A stretch of 64,000 nt of DNA. Origin: Macrothele yani (Eukaryota > Arthropoda > Arachnida > Araneae > Macrothelidae). Made by a program: the position numbers and the translations under genes. The DNA is taken from contig CM077011.1 in the NCBI GenBank assembly GCA_039090855.1, forward strand, positions 21,887,001-21,951,000. The letters are read 5' to 3'. Every line of letters begins with the position of its first letter. Position 1 is the first letter of the stretch. The notes beneath the pieces were generated by a model. The model worked only from the letters and a program-made list of their open reading frames with translations. It was not told the DNA's origin and ran no database searches. Positions 23,100 to 34,320 of the stretch are shown here, piece after piece.

Positions 23100-23452
23100 T
23101 TGGTTGGTTGGTTGATTGAGTTTAATGGCGCAAGGGCCATGGTTGGCCAAAGAGCGCCAAACAAAAGACATCAAAAGAGAACGAAATCAATAAAACACGT
23201 ACACAAATTTAAAAACAGAATTAAGCGGTAAAAATGAAAGATGGAAATGAATACGGTAAAAACTAGATGAGGTTAAAAAAGTCAATTTCCTTAAAAAAGG
23301 AGAACACTGCGGTCAGGTCGCAGTCCTCACCAATGAGAGTCTGCAGCGTAGCTGCTCCTTCGTCCAACAAATGAGAATGAAAATAAAGAAAACGATGATC
23401 ACAAAAACGAACACAAGTACACAAAACATGAAGGACGGTGAGACGACAGTGG
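23100..23452 (-). mobile_element. 5'-truncated LINE 3' end with (AACC)n tail
   Basis: A 353-bp minus-strand insertion flanked by a perfect 15-bp duplication cacttcattctaagg (23085-23099 and 23453-23467). Read 5' to 3' on the minus strand, it opens with the end of a LINE ORF: CHCRLTVLHVLCTCVRF, a C-C-H-C-like knuckle, then ATLQTLIGEDCDLTAVFSFF and a stop near 23263. An untranslated region with gcgccattaaactcaatc and an (AACC)n tail follows. The pattern fits the C-terminus of I/Jockey-group LINEs, and the tail resembles 3' ends I associate with chelicerate genomes, which is only weak taxonomic evidence. Confidence 0.8.
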
Positions 23453-23467
23453 CACTTCATTCTAAGG

Positions 23468-23870
23468 AAAATTTAATTAGTTTTACTTTCTTGAACCTGG
23501 AAAACAACACGTAAGTTCTATTTAAATTTAATTTTGGTTAAAGAGAAATTCCTTTTCAGACTTTCCGGGTTAAGCCCAAAACCAATAACAAACTTTCCTC
23601 CTCTTTCTAATATACTTAGCCAATCCCTAGGGTCCACAAAATATACCCTCCACAATCTCCCCTCAAAGAACAACACGAGATCCGAATTTTCTGTTTTTTG
23701 TAATACAGAAGATCTCTTAGAATCTTCAGGATGAGCCGACAACAATCACTTCTCAGTGAAAGGCGCGATGTTTGGGATTTTTTTATTTTAATAGTAATTA
23801 GTTTGTAGTCTACCTTTAAGCTCTACAGAATGTTACCCCACGACCAACCCTCATCGGAAAATGCAAAATA
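23468..23870. other. Non-coding spacer
   Basis: Open frames on both strands at about 23518-23745 overlap each other and are unrecognised. Confidence 0.35.
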
Positions 23871-25274
23871 CACTAGCGGAAAGTGAAAAAAGAACACCAA
23901 GAAGGAGACGTCTGATATCAACGAAATTTATACAGCATAATAACGTAATACAGAGGATAACGTGATCAAAACATTATGGTAAAATACAGCTGTATTTGTT
24001 GGTAAACTGAAAAATAACATTTCCATGTAACATGGTTAGTACGAGGTTGAACCGCCATGATTTGCGTCACACTGTGCAATTCTGGATGGAGTCTGTCGAA
24101 CAGATTGTGGATGTAAGTTTGGGGTATTGAGTTCCAAGTATCCTCAACCTGGACGCGTAAATCGGAGATGGTCGTGTCTGGCCGTGGAGACCGGATAAGT
24201 CGTTGTCCCATAAAATTCTACACGTGCTCAATGGGGGACAAATCCGGTGAACGTGCAGGCCATGGAAGTTGTCTCACACCCTGAAGTGCATGTTGCGTTG
24301 CACATGCCGTGTGTGGGCGTGCGTTATCTTTCTGGAAAACACCACGATGGACCGACCTTACAAATGGCACAACAACGGGCTGAATGATGTTGTTGATGTA
24401 GGAGGTGCTGTTTAACGTATCCGATACAAACACTAGCTGTGTACGGCAGCGACAGCTGATCGCTCCCTACACCAGGAGACCAGGTGTAGGCCCTGTGCGC
24501 CACTGGCGGTTGCAAGAAGGGTGGAGACGCTCCCTGTGCGTCTGCGAACACGCATACGGCCATCGGAGGCTCCCAAGCAGAATCTGCTTTCATCGCTGAA
24601 CACGACAGATCGCCATTGCGTTCTCCAGTGCAGACGTTGGCGACACCACTGGCAGAGGTACACATGCCAGAGGCACACGTGCACGTAGTCCTGCATCCAG
24701 TAGACAGTTGCAGATTGTTCGCACAGTCACCTCAGGGGCAACGGCAGCTCGGATTTGCGTCGCAGTGGATGTTCTGCTTGACAACGCCGCTCTTCTTATG
24801 CGTCGATCGGTCCGCTCATCAGTCCGTCTGTGACTCCCGGTTCCATGTCTTCTCGTGTGGGAATGTTCCTCGGACCATCTACGCCACCATCGTACCACCA
24901 CCGATACTTCCCGTCCAATTCGCTCCGCAATACGACGATACGACCGCGCGCCCACGCGGAGTCCGACTAGATGACCTCGTTCAAAGTCCGATAACTGCTG
25001 AAATCTTACACGTCTTGCATGTCCAGGCATTGCAGCTTCTTCAGGGTCTTCGCACGTGTCCGTACGCCGACGACTGATTACATTCACTTCGCCGTACTCG
25101 TTAAATACCACCGACGATAATGTGCATATTATGCCGTGCTGTGGCGTAAGCGCTCACCGGTTGGTTACGAAATTAACATCGCACCTACGTAAACTCGACC
25201 CATTAACATATGTTAATTTCATGATCGTCAGCCAAATTCTTCATGGTGTTTTTTTTTTTTACATTCCGCCAGTG
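23871..25274 (-). mobile_element. Tc1-like transposon, family 2
   Basis: A 1,404-bp element bounded by TA. Its inverted ends are cactagcggaaagtgaaaaa on the left and the complement of cactggcggaatgtaaaaaa on the right. The ends and protein differ from the family at 13382, although the inner ends of both share acaccaagaag. The transposase is on the minus strand. Confidence 0.92.
23966..25111 (-). pseudogene. Transposase of Tc1 family 2, frameshifted
   Basis: The block from 25111 to 24590 holds the DNA-binding half: RRVRFQQLSDFERGHLVGLR and an RRIAERIGREVSVVVRWWRR helix-turn-helix, then a second HTH-like region. Overlapping frames continue with WRSVVFSDESRFCLGASDG (first aspartate), FQKDNARPHTAC (second aspartate, near 24330) and PARSPDLSPIEHV (glutamate, near 24220). 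All three catalytic residues are visible, but I count 32 residues between the last two, which suggests a 6-bp deletion relative to DD34E. At least three frame changes inactivate it. Confidence 0.85.
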
Positions 25275-25394
25275 TAAATCCGGGATATTTTGTTTTATAC
25301 ATAAACACATCGGACAAAAAAAATACGGAATGTAAACTGTATTCCTTAATATGGAGACTCAAATGTTCATATAAAAAACTTAATCAAATCTTAA

Positions 25395-25462
25395 TCTGGA
25401 CCAGTCTCAGACGAATGGTCAGAAGCCAGCGTGAGACCATTGCGACACCTAGGGAGGCTCTG
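25395..25462 (-). repeat. SINE family A tRNA-half fragment
   Basis: Minus-strand similarity to the 5' half of family A (gacgaatggtcagaagcca, then ttgcgacacct at the box A end). Only about 65 bp are recognisable; the body is absent. Confidence 0.45.
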
Positions 25463-25827
25463 TGTTTCTGAAAACTAGATTGAAAAAAATTATTTGCTGC
25501 GTGATACCTCTTACCAAGGTAAACACTTTGCATATATTTTTTTTCCTTTAAATAATGCACAGTATTTCCCATCACGGGGCGTTGTTGTATATCTTATTCT
25601 TGCAGATACCTTTGCTTCTACAGTCTGATTTGAAATGTTTCTTCGTCAGACAGCGTTTGATATCCACCAGAGTGCATATAAGATCACGTTTTTGTTTACA
25701 GCATATTTGCGGCAAAATCTAAGCGCGTAAAAAACCGATGAAAAATCCTCTTCCGGTCAGACACTGCTAGCTAAGAAAATATTACATGTGCATTTTCTGC
25801 CTAAAATAATAAACAATTTCTCCGCTA
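25463..25827. other. Non-coding spacer
   Basis: Nothing recognised. Confidence 0.4.
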
Positions 25828-27108
25828 TGGGGCACAAGTGTCGGAAAAGTCATGACGTAATTTGGCACCCGATGGCTGTTGGGCTGTTATGAAAATACTA
25901 GAGGCATGCGCAAGTCTGCTATCGCAATGGCATTTGACAGGTGCCAGTTCTAGCTGCAGTCTATAAGGAACAGTGAGCAATTTGGTTGATTTGCAGAGAT
26001 TTGACATCAAGTTGAAGATGGCAGACCAAACTGGGCATTTTCGCCATATTTTACTGTTTTACTTCCGTAAAGGGAAGAACGCGCGTCAAGCTTGTTAAAA
26101 GTTGCATAAAGTGTACGGTGATAATGCTCTACAAGAACGTCAGTGCCAGCGGTCGTTCGCAAAATTCCGTGCTGGTGATTTTCACCTCAACGATGCTCCT
26201 CGGTCCGGCAGGTCTACCGAGGTTGATGGTGACCAAATCAAGGTATTGATCGAGTCAAATCCACGTTACACGACACAAAAGATTGCAGACACATTGCTCA
26301 TCTATGATTCAAGCGTTTACGACCACCTGAAGAAGCTGGGATACGTACGCAAACTCGATGTGTGGGTTCCTCATGAACTCATAGAAGCTCAATTGACGGC
26401 CCGTATAAACATCTGAGATATGCTCATTAAACGTGAGGGAAACGATCCTTTTTTGAAGCGACTGATAACTGGTGACGAAAAGTGGATTGTGTACAACAAT
26501 GTGCTGCGCAAACGGTCTTGGTCCCGATGTGCTGCTTCGCCTCAAACGACATCCAAAGCAGACATTCATCAGCGGAAGGTCCTGGTCTCAGTGTGTTGGG
26601 ATTTCAAAGGTGTCGTGTTTTTCGAGCTCCTACCACGGAACCAAACAATCAATTCGAATGTGTACTGTCGGCGATTGGACAGTTTGAACGAATCCATCAT
26701 CCAGAAACATCTAGAGCTCGTTCATCGTAAAGGTGTGTTCCATCACGACAACGCGAGACCACACAAGTTTGATCACCCGCCAAAAATTATTTGAGCTTGG
26801 GTGGGATGTGTTGCCACACCCAGCATACCCGCCTGACCTTGCGCAGTCAGACTTCCACTTGTTTCGCTCTCATCAACAGTCCTTGTGTAGTTCAATTCAG
26901 ATGACGCTGTAAATCAGCACCTTGTACAGTTTTTCGCCACGAAGACAGGTTTTTCTATGACCGAGGCATTCTGCAGCTCACTGAAAGATGGCAAAAGTTT
27001 ATAGAACAAAACGGGCATTATATCATTGATTGATCTTTGTTCTTTCTATCAATAAATGACATTTGCAGAAGATGGATAAAATAGGTCATGACTTTTCCGA
27101 CAACCCAA
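25828..27108 (+). mobile_element. mariner-family transposon
   Basis: About 1.28 kb with inverted ends that share tcggaaaagtcatgac (25841-25856 and, inverted, 27085-27100). The outer bases are tattgggttg on the right and a worn equivalent on the left, next to TA. Size and ends fit canonical mariner elements. Confidence 0.85.
26080..27030 (+). pseudogene. mariner transposase, frameshifted
   Basis: The first block (26102-26416) carries an N-terminal HTH region: QRSFAKFRAGDFHLNDAPRS GRS and later NPRYTTQKIADTL. After an in-frame stop the second block (26420-26794) has FLKRLITGDEKWIVYNN (first aspartate), QRKVLVSVCWDFKGVVFFEL and VFHHDNARPHKFDHP (second aspartate). A frame change follows, and LFELGWDVLPHPAYPPDLAQSD-like sequence near 26795-26860 supplies the third aspartate. 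The PPDLAxSD ending is the mariner D-34-D type, unlike the DDE elements elsewhere in the window. Stops after 26880 and the frame breaks inactivate it. Confidence 0.88.
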
Positions 27109-27109
27109 T

Positions 27110-28520
27110 ATTTAATTTTTTGGCCTGAACCTCTCTGCTTCTAAAGGTTCGATTAAAAAAAATGTTTCAAAACCTCATACCTTCATATTGCACGTACTCG
27201 TGGGGTTTTGTGGTGTTATGTGGTAGCAATGTGTATTTCTGTTGCAACTGTATTTCCGCTTCTGAAAATCCCATTGAAAAATTTCTTTTCCTGCTGTCTG
27301 TCTTTCTGTATGGTAAAGATGTGGAATATTGTCCTTTTTTAAATTATTCAGTTTTGCTGGAAGGGTGCGTATCAGTAGGAATAACCCGTCTGACATTGCG
27401 AATTTTAAATTATGCAAAGTTTCCGGAGTTTTTCGATTTAGTAAAAATCTGCTTTAAATTATTCTTTGGAAGTCGCAAAGGATTCAAAAGACGTGCTCCT
27501 TACAACCGAAGATTCCGTGTCATCCGTCTTGTTTTCATACTGTCAAGAGCTATTCGTCATGGCAACATACCTTGGCTTACGGCTTATCTCAAACTCCCCG
27601 TATATCTGCACATAGAGTATTCATCTGTATAAGATCCACAAACAACGCATTAACGTGAATTGGAATTATGTAACTCATACTTAAACATGAGACCTTTCGG
27701 TCGGTCCAGTGATGAGTCATAGCGTATATTTCTTGACTTATTCTCTAGCTAAAAGCCAGATGCAAAGGCGAATGTGAACAAATGTCTCTCTTGTCACTTT
27801 AGCATTATATCCTGCTTCCAGAGTAATACCCCACGTGCCACTATTCATCTCACCGCAACGATCTAGAACTCAACAGATCCCCCTCCCTTCACTTTTGTCC
27901 TGATATTTAGCTCTTTTTCTTCTCCTTTTGTCCCCTGCAATGGTAACGTCTGTCCCCACTTTCCCCCCAAAGGCTTCAAGTAGGAATCTGGGAGGATTTC
28001 GGCGGGCTTTCTCCTCAATCGATGATGCAAACTCCTGAGTGGCTTGGCCGTCTCTGTTGAAATATTTACTCACGGAATGGCGGGCAACAAATGTGTTCTG
28101 CAGAGAATCTGAGACCTCTGAAAGAGAAGTGAGGAGTAAAGAAAAGAATGGAGAAATAAAAAAACAGTAAAAGCTAAGGAAACTGTGACGAAACTGAGAA
28201 TGGAGTGTGGAGAATAGCTGTGGACGATCTCTCTGCAAACACACGTCCCTGCAACAGAATTGAGTGCGGATGATTGATTTGCCATTGAAGGAAAAGGTAA
28301 GGAATTAATGGAAAGTGTTGTGCTGCTGCTGTGAGGATTTTAATGATTCCTAATTGTTGAGCTACTAACTTGAAGAAGTTTTAAACTTTTGTTTCTATTG
28401 CCATGCGAAGGGAATCGTTCAATTGTTTTAAAGTGGATAAACGTCTGAAGTGCAACTACGCTGAATGGGCACCGTTCACTCGATTGAAATATCAGTTGGC
28501 AAAAAATCACTAGACCAAAC
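27110..28520. other. Stretch without a recognised gene
   Basis: The longest open frame is 27162-27632 (156 codons, plus strand). It is hydrophobic and cysteine-rich at its start and basic toward the end, but matches no family I know. A minus-strand frame at 27870-28244 is also unrecognised. I do not call either a gene. Confidence 0.3.
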
Positions 28521-28524
28521 GCAC

Positions 28525-29520
28525 ATTTCACCGAAGGACAAATTGATCGGAAATCACTTCACCGACAATCACTTGAGCGAAAAGTTCTCTTCATGGAAAA
28601 ATCACCCAATCGGAAGGTACATTAATCGAAGGGTTACTTAATCGAAAGATCACTAGACCGAAAGGCCACTTCCTCAAAATATACGTTTAACCAAAGGGTC
28701 ACTTGATCGAAAGACCACTTTACCGATGATCACTAGACCGAAAGGTCATTTGCGTGACATATGCATTTAACCAAAGGGTAACTTAATCAAAAAACCCTTT
28801 TATCGATGATCACTAAAACCAAAAGGTGCATTTCATAGAAGGTTTCATTTGATCGAGACGTTCATTTCATCAAAGGTACATTTGATCGAGACGTTCATTT
28901 CATCGAAGGTACATTTGATCGAGACGTTCATTTCACCGAAATGTAACTAGAATAAAAACCACTTCACTGAAAAGATTATTTCACCGAAGAGTCGTTTGCA
29001 TCGAAACGTTCATTTCTCTGAAAGATCTCTATCGAAAGGCACATTTAACCAAAGGTGTATTTGATCGAAATATGACTTAAACAATGATCACTAGACCGAA
29101 AGGTCACTTGATCGAAAGGTACATTTAACCAAAGGGTCACTTGATCGAAATGTACATTTAACCAAAGGGTCACTTGATCGAAAGGTACATTTAACCGAAG
29201 GGCCACTTGATCGAAAGGTACATTTAGCGAAAGGGTTACTTGATCGAAAGGTACATTTAACCAAAGGGTCACTTGATTCAAGCCTTCATTTTACCGAAAA
29301 GACACTTGCCCGAAAAATCACTTCGCTGAAAAGATAGTTTCACCGAAAGGTTCCTTGAAATAAACGTTCATTTCACCGAAATGTCACTTGATCGAACGGT
29401 ACATTTCACCGAAAGGTCACGTGATCGAAAGGTACAGTTCACCAAAGAATCTCGTCACCTAAAAGCTTATTTCGTCAAAAGATCATTTCACCAAAGATTT
29501 AGTTAATCGAAAACTTTGGA
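28525..29520. repeat. Degenerate short-unit tandem array, forward orientation
   Basis: About 1 kb is built from 16-17-bp units of the type cacttgatcgaaaggt alternating with acatttaaccaaagggt. In the cleanest part (about 29100-29280) the 33-bp dimer repeats five times almost unchanged; outside it the units vary heavily in sequence but keep the cgaaaggt core. The 33-bp period keeps one minus-strand frame open with an 11-residue repeat (29045-29281), which I regard as an artefact of the period. A related array in the opposite orientation lies at 31455-31700. Confidence 0.8.
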
Positions 29521-29714
29521 TTTCCTTTATAGAATCTGCTGAAAAGTGTTGTGGATTCGTACAACTGACCACCAAAACGTTAAGAGATAGTATTAGAATT
29601 GCACTTTTGATTTCTGCATGAACCCTGTCCCGGATGTCAGTATTTTTATCTCTAACATTGATTATAAAGCCTGGATTTCGGCCTTTTTATCAAATTTGAA
29701 TTCTCCGTGCTTTT

Positions 29715-29860
29715 ATCATGTAAGGTTTACCTAATACAAGTTAATAGAGCATTTTACTCAGGCCCAAAATTATGGGCCTAAGTCCTGGACCTTAAATTAA
29801 TGCTCTATGCCTGAGTAAAAGTGTGACATTATGAAATTGACTTTTATGTAAACCTTACGT
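29715..29860. repeat. Nested inverted repeats
   Basis: Outer arms gtaaggtttac and gtaaacctta (29721-29731 and 29848-29858) enclose further inverted pairs: ttttactcaggc with gcctgagtaaaa, agagcatt with aatgctct, and a ggcccaaaattatgggcc hairpin. The inner modules occur in swapped order on the two sides. Strong secondary structure is expected in single-stranded form. Confidence 0.65.
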
Positions 29861-29984
29861 ATGAACGGCTGATGAAGAGCTGCTAAAACGGCTTAATCCT
29901 AAGGTATTAAAGTTGATTACTCAGATCAAATGACCGAAGGGTCACTTGATGAAAGGTACTTTTCGATTAAATCTATATATTAAT

Positions 29985-30750
29985 TCTATAAGGTTTTTTA
30001 CTCAGAGTCCTATTTTGAGAGAATGGTTGAACGTAAAGATATGGTTGTGGTATCAAAATAAAAGTATTACCATATAAAAATGTGCAGGTCAAAGAGACAA
30101 ATGAGATTTGGGCAACGGTTCGGGCGTTGTGAGGTGGCAAAGTTCACATGTAAAGCCTATGGGAGAAGCTTGCGGTAGACATTCGATTGCCTGCGGTTGA
30201 TTCATGCGCTGTTGAAAGAGGAAGCATGGAGGGACTGAGAAAGTCCAAAGTATTCGCTTTACTGAGCGAACCGTTGCACAAAGCAACGCTAGCAGGCAGG
30301 CATTATTTGTATCAAAGGTCTTTCCATCGGAACAGTGAACACTCTCGAAAACTTGACTGCCGTTGGACTGTGTGATGTATTTATACAATTTGGTATTCAT
30401 TCGATCCAGTTTATTCACGTAGGTAAGACGTTTCCGTTTATGTAAAGATGTAAATAAACATTCCGTTGACCATTGTTAGTGAAAATATTTAGAAAGTACA
30501 TATTGAGTTGCGCCATCTATATCTTCATTCCATAAGGTTTTTTACTGTGAGAACTATTTTGAGAGAACGACTGAACGTAAAATTATGGTTCAAATATCAA
30601 AATAAAGGTCTTACTATGTAGCTGTGCCAGTCGAAGATAAAACTGAGGTTGGGATAACGGTTTGGGCGTGGCGTGGCGTGGCGTGGCGTGGCGGGGCGGG
30701 GCGGGGCGGTAAAGTTCCCAGATAAAGTATATGGGAGAAGCGTGCGGCCC
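29985..30750. repeat. Diverged tandem duplication of about 545 bp
   Basis: The segment starting ggttttttactcagag at about 29993 recurs at about 30537 as ggttttttactgtgag. Both continue through attttgagagaa, atcaaaataaa and tgggagaagc.tgcgg in the same order. The second copy has expanded a G-rich microsatellite (30663-30710). Confidence 0.7.
30663..30710 (+). repeat. G-rich microsatellite with G-quadruplex potential
   Basis: Repeated gcgtg units change to gcggg units, giving three consecutive ggggc blocks. The equivalent position in the first duplicate (about 30118-30145) holds only gggcgttgtgaggtggc, so the expansion is local. Confidence 0.85.
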
Positions 30751-30949
30751 TTATCTACATCAGGCGATCAGTTCAGTGTCAGACTTGGTGGGTGCATGGT
30801 GTTCTATGATCAGTCCTAAAAGAAAGTAAATATTCTATTGCATACTTACCCTTAACAGAATGTCTCTCACTCAGAAAAAAACAACAACAACGTAAGAACT
30901 TTACTGGGAGGCGTGAGCGATCAATGGGTCGCAACTATATGTCTCAGAC

Positions 30950-31140
30950 AAGAGAGAATGAAGAGTATTCGCAACGGAAATCTCATTCCAACAACATTCA
31001 CAAACCCAGTTGTGACTGAAGATGAGAGTGAAAGAGTGCGCTATCCAGTTGAATATTTGCACACGATCGAGATGAATGGACTTCCGCCTCACATTTTGCG
31101 ACTGAAAAAGGGCGCAGTCGTGATGCTCATCATGAACCTG
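30950..31140 (+). pseudogene. Helitron/PIF1-type helicase fragment
   Basis: One plus-strand frame reads GNLIPTTFTNPVVTEDESER, then VRYPVEYLHTIEMNGLPPHI and LRLKKGAVVMLIMNL. The order FPVEFLNxxxxxGMPPHxLxLKVGAxxMLLRNL is characteristic of the C-terminal part of the PIF1-family helicase encoded by Helitrons. The fragment stops at 31140 where a SINE is inserted, and the expected CNGTRL continuation is not found beyond it. No Rep domain lies nearby. An isolated, dead piece. Confidence 0.7.
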
Positions 31141-31357
31141 GCAGCCCCGGTGGCGCAGTGGTCTAAGCGTTGGTTTAAGATGATTCGTTCGTGAAGGGTC
31201 TTGGTTCGAATCCCGGTGAGGCATGGATGTTGTGTTTGTCTTACGTCACTGGCTCACTCCCTTCGCTGGAACCAGTGACCCTAAATTAGGGACGGGCGAC
31301 TGTGCTCATAGCACATTGAGTTTCTCACGGTGGTCGTTAAACCTTCAGTCAAAAAAA
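31141..31357 (+). repeat. tRNA-derived SINE, family A, inside helicase fragment
   Basis: A plus-strand copy with box A (cggtggcgcagtggtctaag), box B (ggttcgaatcc), body and A-tail. The anticodon-arm region is altered. Flanks atcatgaacctgg (before) and atcacgaacttgg (after) match at 11 of 13 positions, a worn target duplication. It interrupts the Helitron helicase relic. Confidence 0.88.
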
Positions 31358-31454
31358 ATCACGAACTTGGACACAATAAAGTTTACATTTGTTGTTTCAT
31401 ATGAGTTTATTATTTTCAAAAGAAAAAAAAATTATTGTCGTTTCCGACGGGTTT

Positions 31455-31700
31455 CGTCAAGTTACCTTTTAATGGAATAAACGTTTAGGTGAATTAATCT
31501 TTCGGTGAAAAGTAGCTTTAGATCAATTGAATCTTAGGTGAAATGTACCTTTCAGTCAACTGAACCTTTGACGAAATGTACCTTTGTATCAAGTGACGCT
31601 TCGGCAAAATGAACGCTTCGATTAAATGTCCCTTCCGTGAAACTATATTTCTGGTGAAGAGAATTTCTGCAAAATGAGACTCCGGTGGAGTGATCATCGG
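31455..31700. repeat. Degenerate short-unit tandem array, inverted orientation
   Basis: Reverse-complement relatives of the 28525-29520 units (gaaatgtacctttcagtcaa, gaaatgtacctttgtatcaa and similar). Together with the forward array this gives an inverted arrangement around about 1.9 kb of other DNA. Confidence 0.7.
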
Positions 31701-31929
31701 TCAGATGAACTACACTGTTGCTGAATAATAGCACTTCAAGTTTTTGACCGTACAAGATTGGAAATTTTTTTAATCCCAATTGGAGATCATACATATTTCC
31801 AACGGAATGACTGGAAGCTTAAGTTGTTTCTGCTTTAAGAAGAATAATTGCTACGAATTGGATAACATACAAATTCCAACGGAGTGACTGGAAGCTTAAG
31901 TTGTTTCTGCTTTAAGAAGAATAATTGCT

Positions 31930-34320
31930 ACGAATTGGAGATCATACAAATTCCAACGGAATGACTGGAAGCTTAAGTTGTTTCTGCTTTAAGAAGAATA
32001 ATTGCTACGAATTGGATAACATACAAATTCCAACGGAGTGACTGGAAGCTTAAGTTGTTTCTGCTTTAAGAAGAATAATTGCTACGAATTGGAGATCATA
32101 CAAATTCCAACGGAATGACTGGAAGCTTAAGTTGTTTCTGCTTTAAGAAGAATAATTGCTACGAATTGGATAACATACAAATTCCAACGGAATGACTGCA
32201 AGCTTAAGTTGTTTCTGCTTTAAGAAGAATAATTGCTACGAATTGGAGATCATACAAATTCCAACGGAATGACTGGAAGCTTAAGTTCTTTCTGCTTTAA
32301 GAAGAATAATTGCTACGAATTGGATAACATACAAATTCCAACGGAGTGACTGGAAGCTTAAGTTGTTTCTGCTTTAAGAAGAATAATTGCTACGAATTGG
32401 AGATCATACAAATTCCAACGGAATGACTGGAAGCTTAAGTTGTTTCTGCTTTAAGAAGAATAATTGCTACGAATTGGATAACATACAAATTCCAACGGAG
32501 TGACTGGAAGCTTAAGTTGTTTCTGCTTTAAGAAGAATAATTGCTACGAATTGGAGATCATACAAATTCCAACGGAATGACTGGAAGCTTAAGTTGTTTC
32601 TGCTTTAAGAAGAATAATTGCTACGAATTGGATAACATACAAATTCCAACGGAATGACTGGAAGCTTAAGTTGTTTCTGCTTTAAGAAGAATAATTGCTA
32701 CGAATTGGATAACATACAAATTCCAACGGAATGACTGGAAGCTTAAGTTGTTTCTGCTTTAAGAAGAATAATTGCTACGAATTGGAGATCATACAAATTC
32801 CAACGGAATGACTGGAAGCTTAAGTTGTTTCTGCTTTAAGAAGAATAATTGCTACGAATTGGATAACATACAAATTCCAACGGAGTGACTGGAAGCTTAA
32901 GTTGTTTCTGCTTTAAGAAGAATAATTGCTACGAATTGGAGATCATACAAATTCCAACGGAATGACTGGAAGCTTAAGTTGTTTCTGCTTTAAGAAGAAT
33001 AATTGCTACGAATTGGATAACATACAAATTCCAACGGAATGACTGGAAGCTTAAGTTGTTTCTGCTTTAAGAAGAATAATTGCTACGAATTGGATAACAT
33101 ACAAATTCCAACGGAGTGACTGGAAGCTTAAGTTGTTTCTGCTTTAAGAAGAATAAATGCTAGGAATTGGATAACATACAAATTCCAACGGAATGACTGG
33201 AAGCTTAAGTTGTTTCTGCTTTAAGAAGAATAATTGCTACGAATTGGATAACATACAAATTCCAACGGAATGACTGGAAGCTTAAGTTGTTTCTGCTTTA
33301 AGAAGAATAATTGCTACGAATTGGATAACATACAAATTCCAACGGAATGACTGGAAGCTTAAGTTGTTTCTGCTTTAAGAAGAATAATTGCTACGAATTG
33401 GAGAACATACAAATTCCAACGGAGTGACTGGAAGCTTAAGTTGTTTCTGCTTTTAAGAAGAAGAATTGCTACGAATTGGAGATCATACAAATTCCAACGG
33501 AGTGACTGGAAGCTTAAGTTGTTTCTGCTTTAAGAAGAATAATTGCTAGGAATTGAAGAACATACAAATTCCAACAGAGTGATTGGAAGTTTGAGTTGTT
33601 TCTGCTTTAAGAAGAATAATTGCTACGAATTGGAGATCATACAAATTCCAACGGAGTGACTGGAAGCTTAAGTTGTTTCTGCTTTAAGAAGAATAATTGC
33701 TAGGAACTGAAGAACATACAAATTCCAACAGAGTGATTGGAAGTTTGAGTTGTTTCTGCTTTAAGAAGAATAATTGCTACGAATTGGAGAACATACAAAT
33801 TCCAACGGAGTGACTGGAAGCTTAAGTTGTTTCTGCTTTTAAGAAGAAGAATTGCTACGAATTGGAGAACATACAAATTCCAACGGAGTGACTGGAAGCT
33901 TAAGTTGTTTCTGCCTTAAGAAGAATAATTGCTACGAATTCGAGAACATACAAATTCCAACGGTGATTGGAAGATTAAGTTGTTTCTGCTTTAAGAAGAA
34001 TAATTGCTACGAATTGGAGAACATACAAATTCCAACGGAGTGACTGGAAGCTTAAGTTGTTTCTGCTTTAAGAAGAATAATTGCTACGAATTCGAGAACA
34101 TACAAATTCCAACGGTGATTGGAAGATTAAGTTGTTTCTGCTTTTAAGAAGAAGAATTGCTACGAATTGGAGAACATACAAATTCCAACGGAGTGACTGG
34201 AAGCTTAAGTTGTTTCTGCTTTAAGAAGAATAATTGCTACGAATTCGAGAACATACAAATTCCAACGGTGATTGGAAGATTAAGTTGTTTCTGCTTTAAG
34301 AAGAATAATTGCTACGAATT
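31930..34320. repeat. Satellite sub-segment, first copy of a 3,309-bp-offset duplication
   Basis: The order of unit variants in 31930-34320 is reproduced in 35240-37630. Rare diagnostic units fall exactly 3,309 bp apart: gctaggaattgaagaac (33545 and 36854), taggaactgaag (33701 and 37010) and aataaatgctagg (33161 and 36470, counted at the final t). This is a segmental copy inside the array of about 31 units. Confidence 0.85.

Noticed and set aside
27162..27632. A 156-codon plus-strand gene
   Set aside because: No domain, no conserved motif, no codon pattern distinguishing it; overlapping open frames on the other strand are similar in length.
28070..28285. Hydrophobic minus-strand frame that could be a small membrane protein
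   Set aside because: Low-complexity Phe/Leu/Ser content from a T-rich strand; no other support.
29045..29281. Open frame with an 11-residue repeat on the minus strand
   Set aside because: The repeat follows directly from the 33-bp period of the underlying array; there is no start context, domain or continuation.
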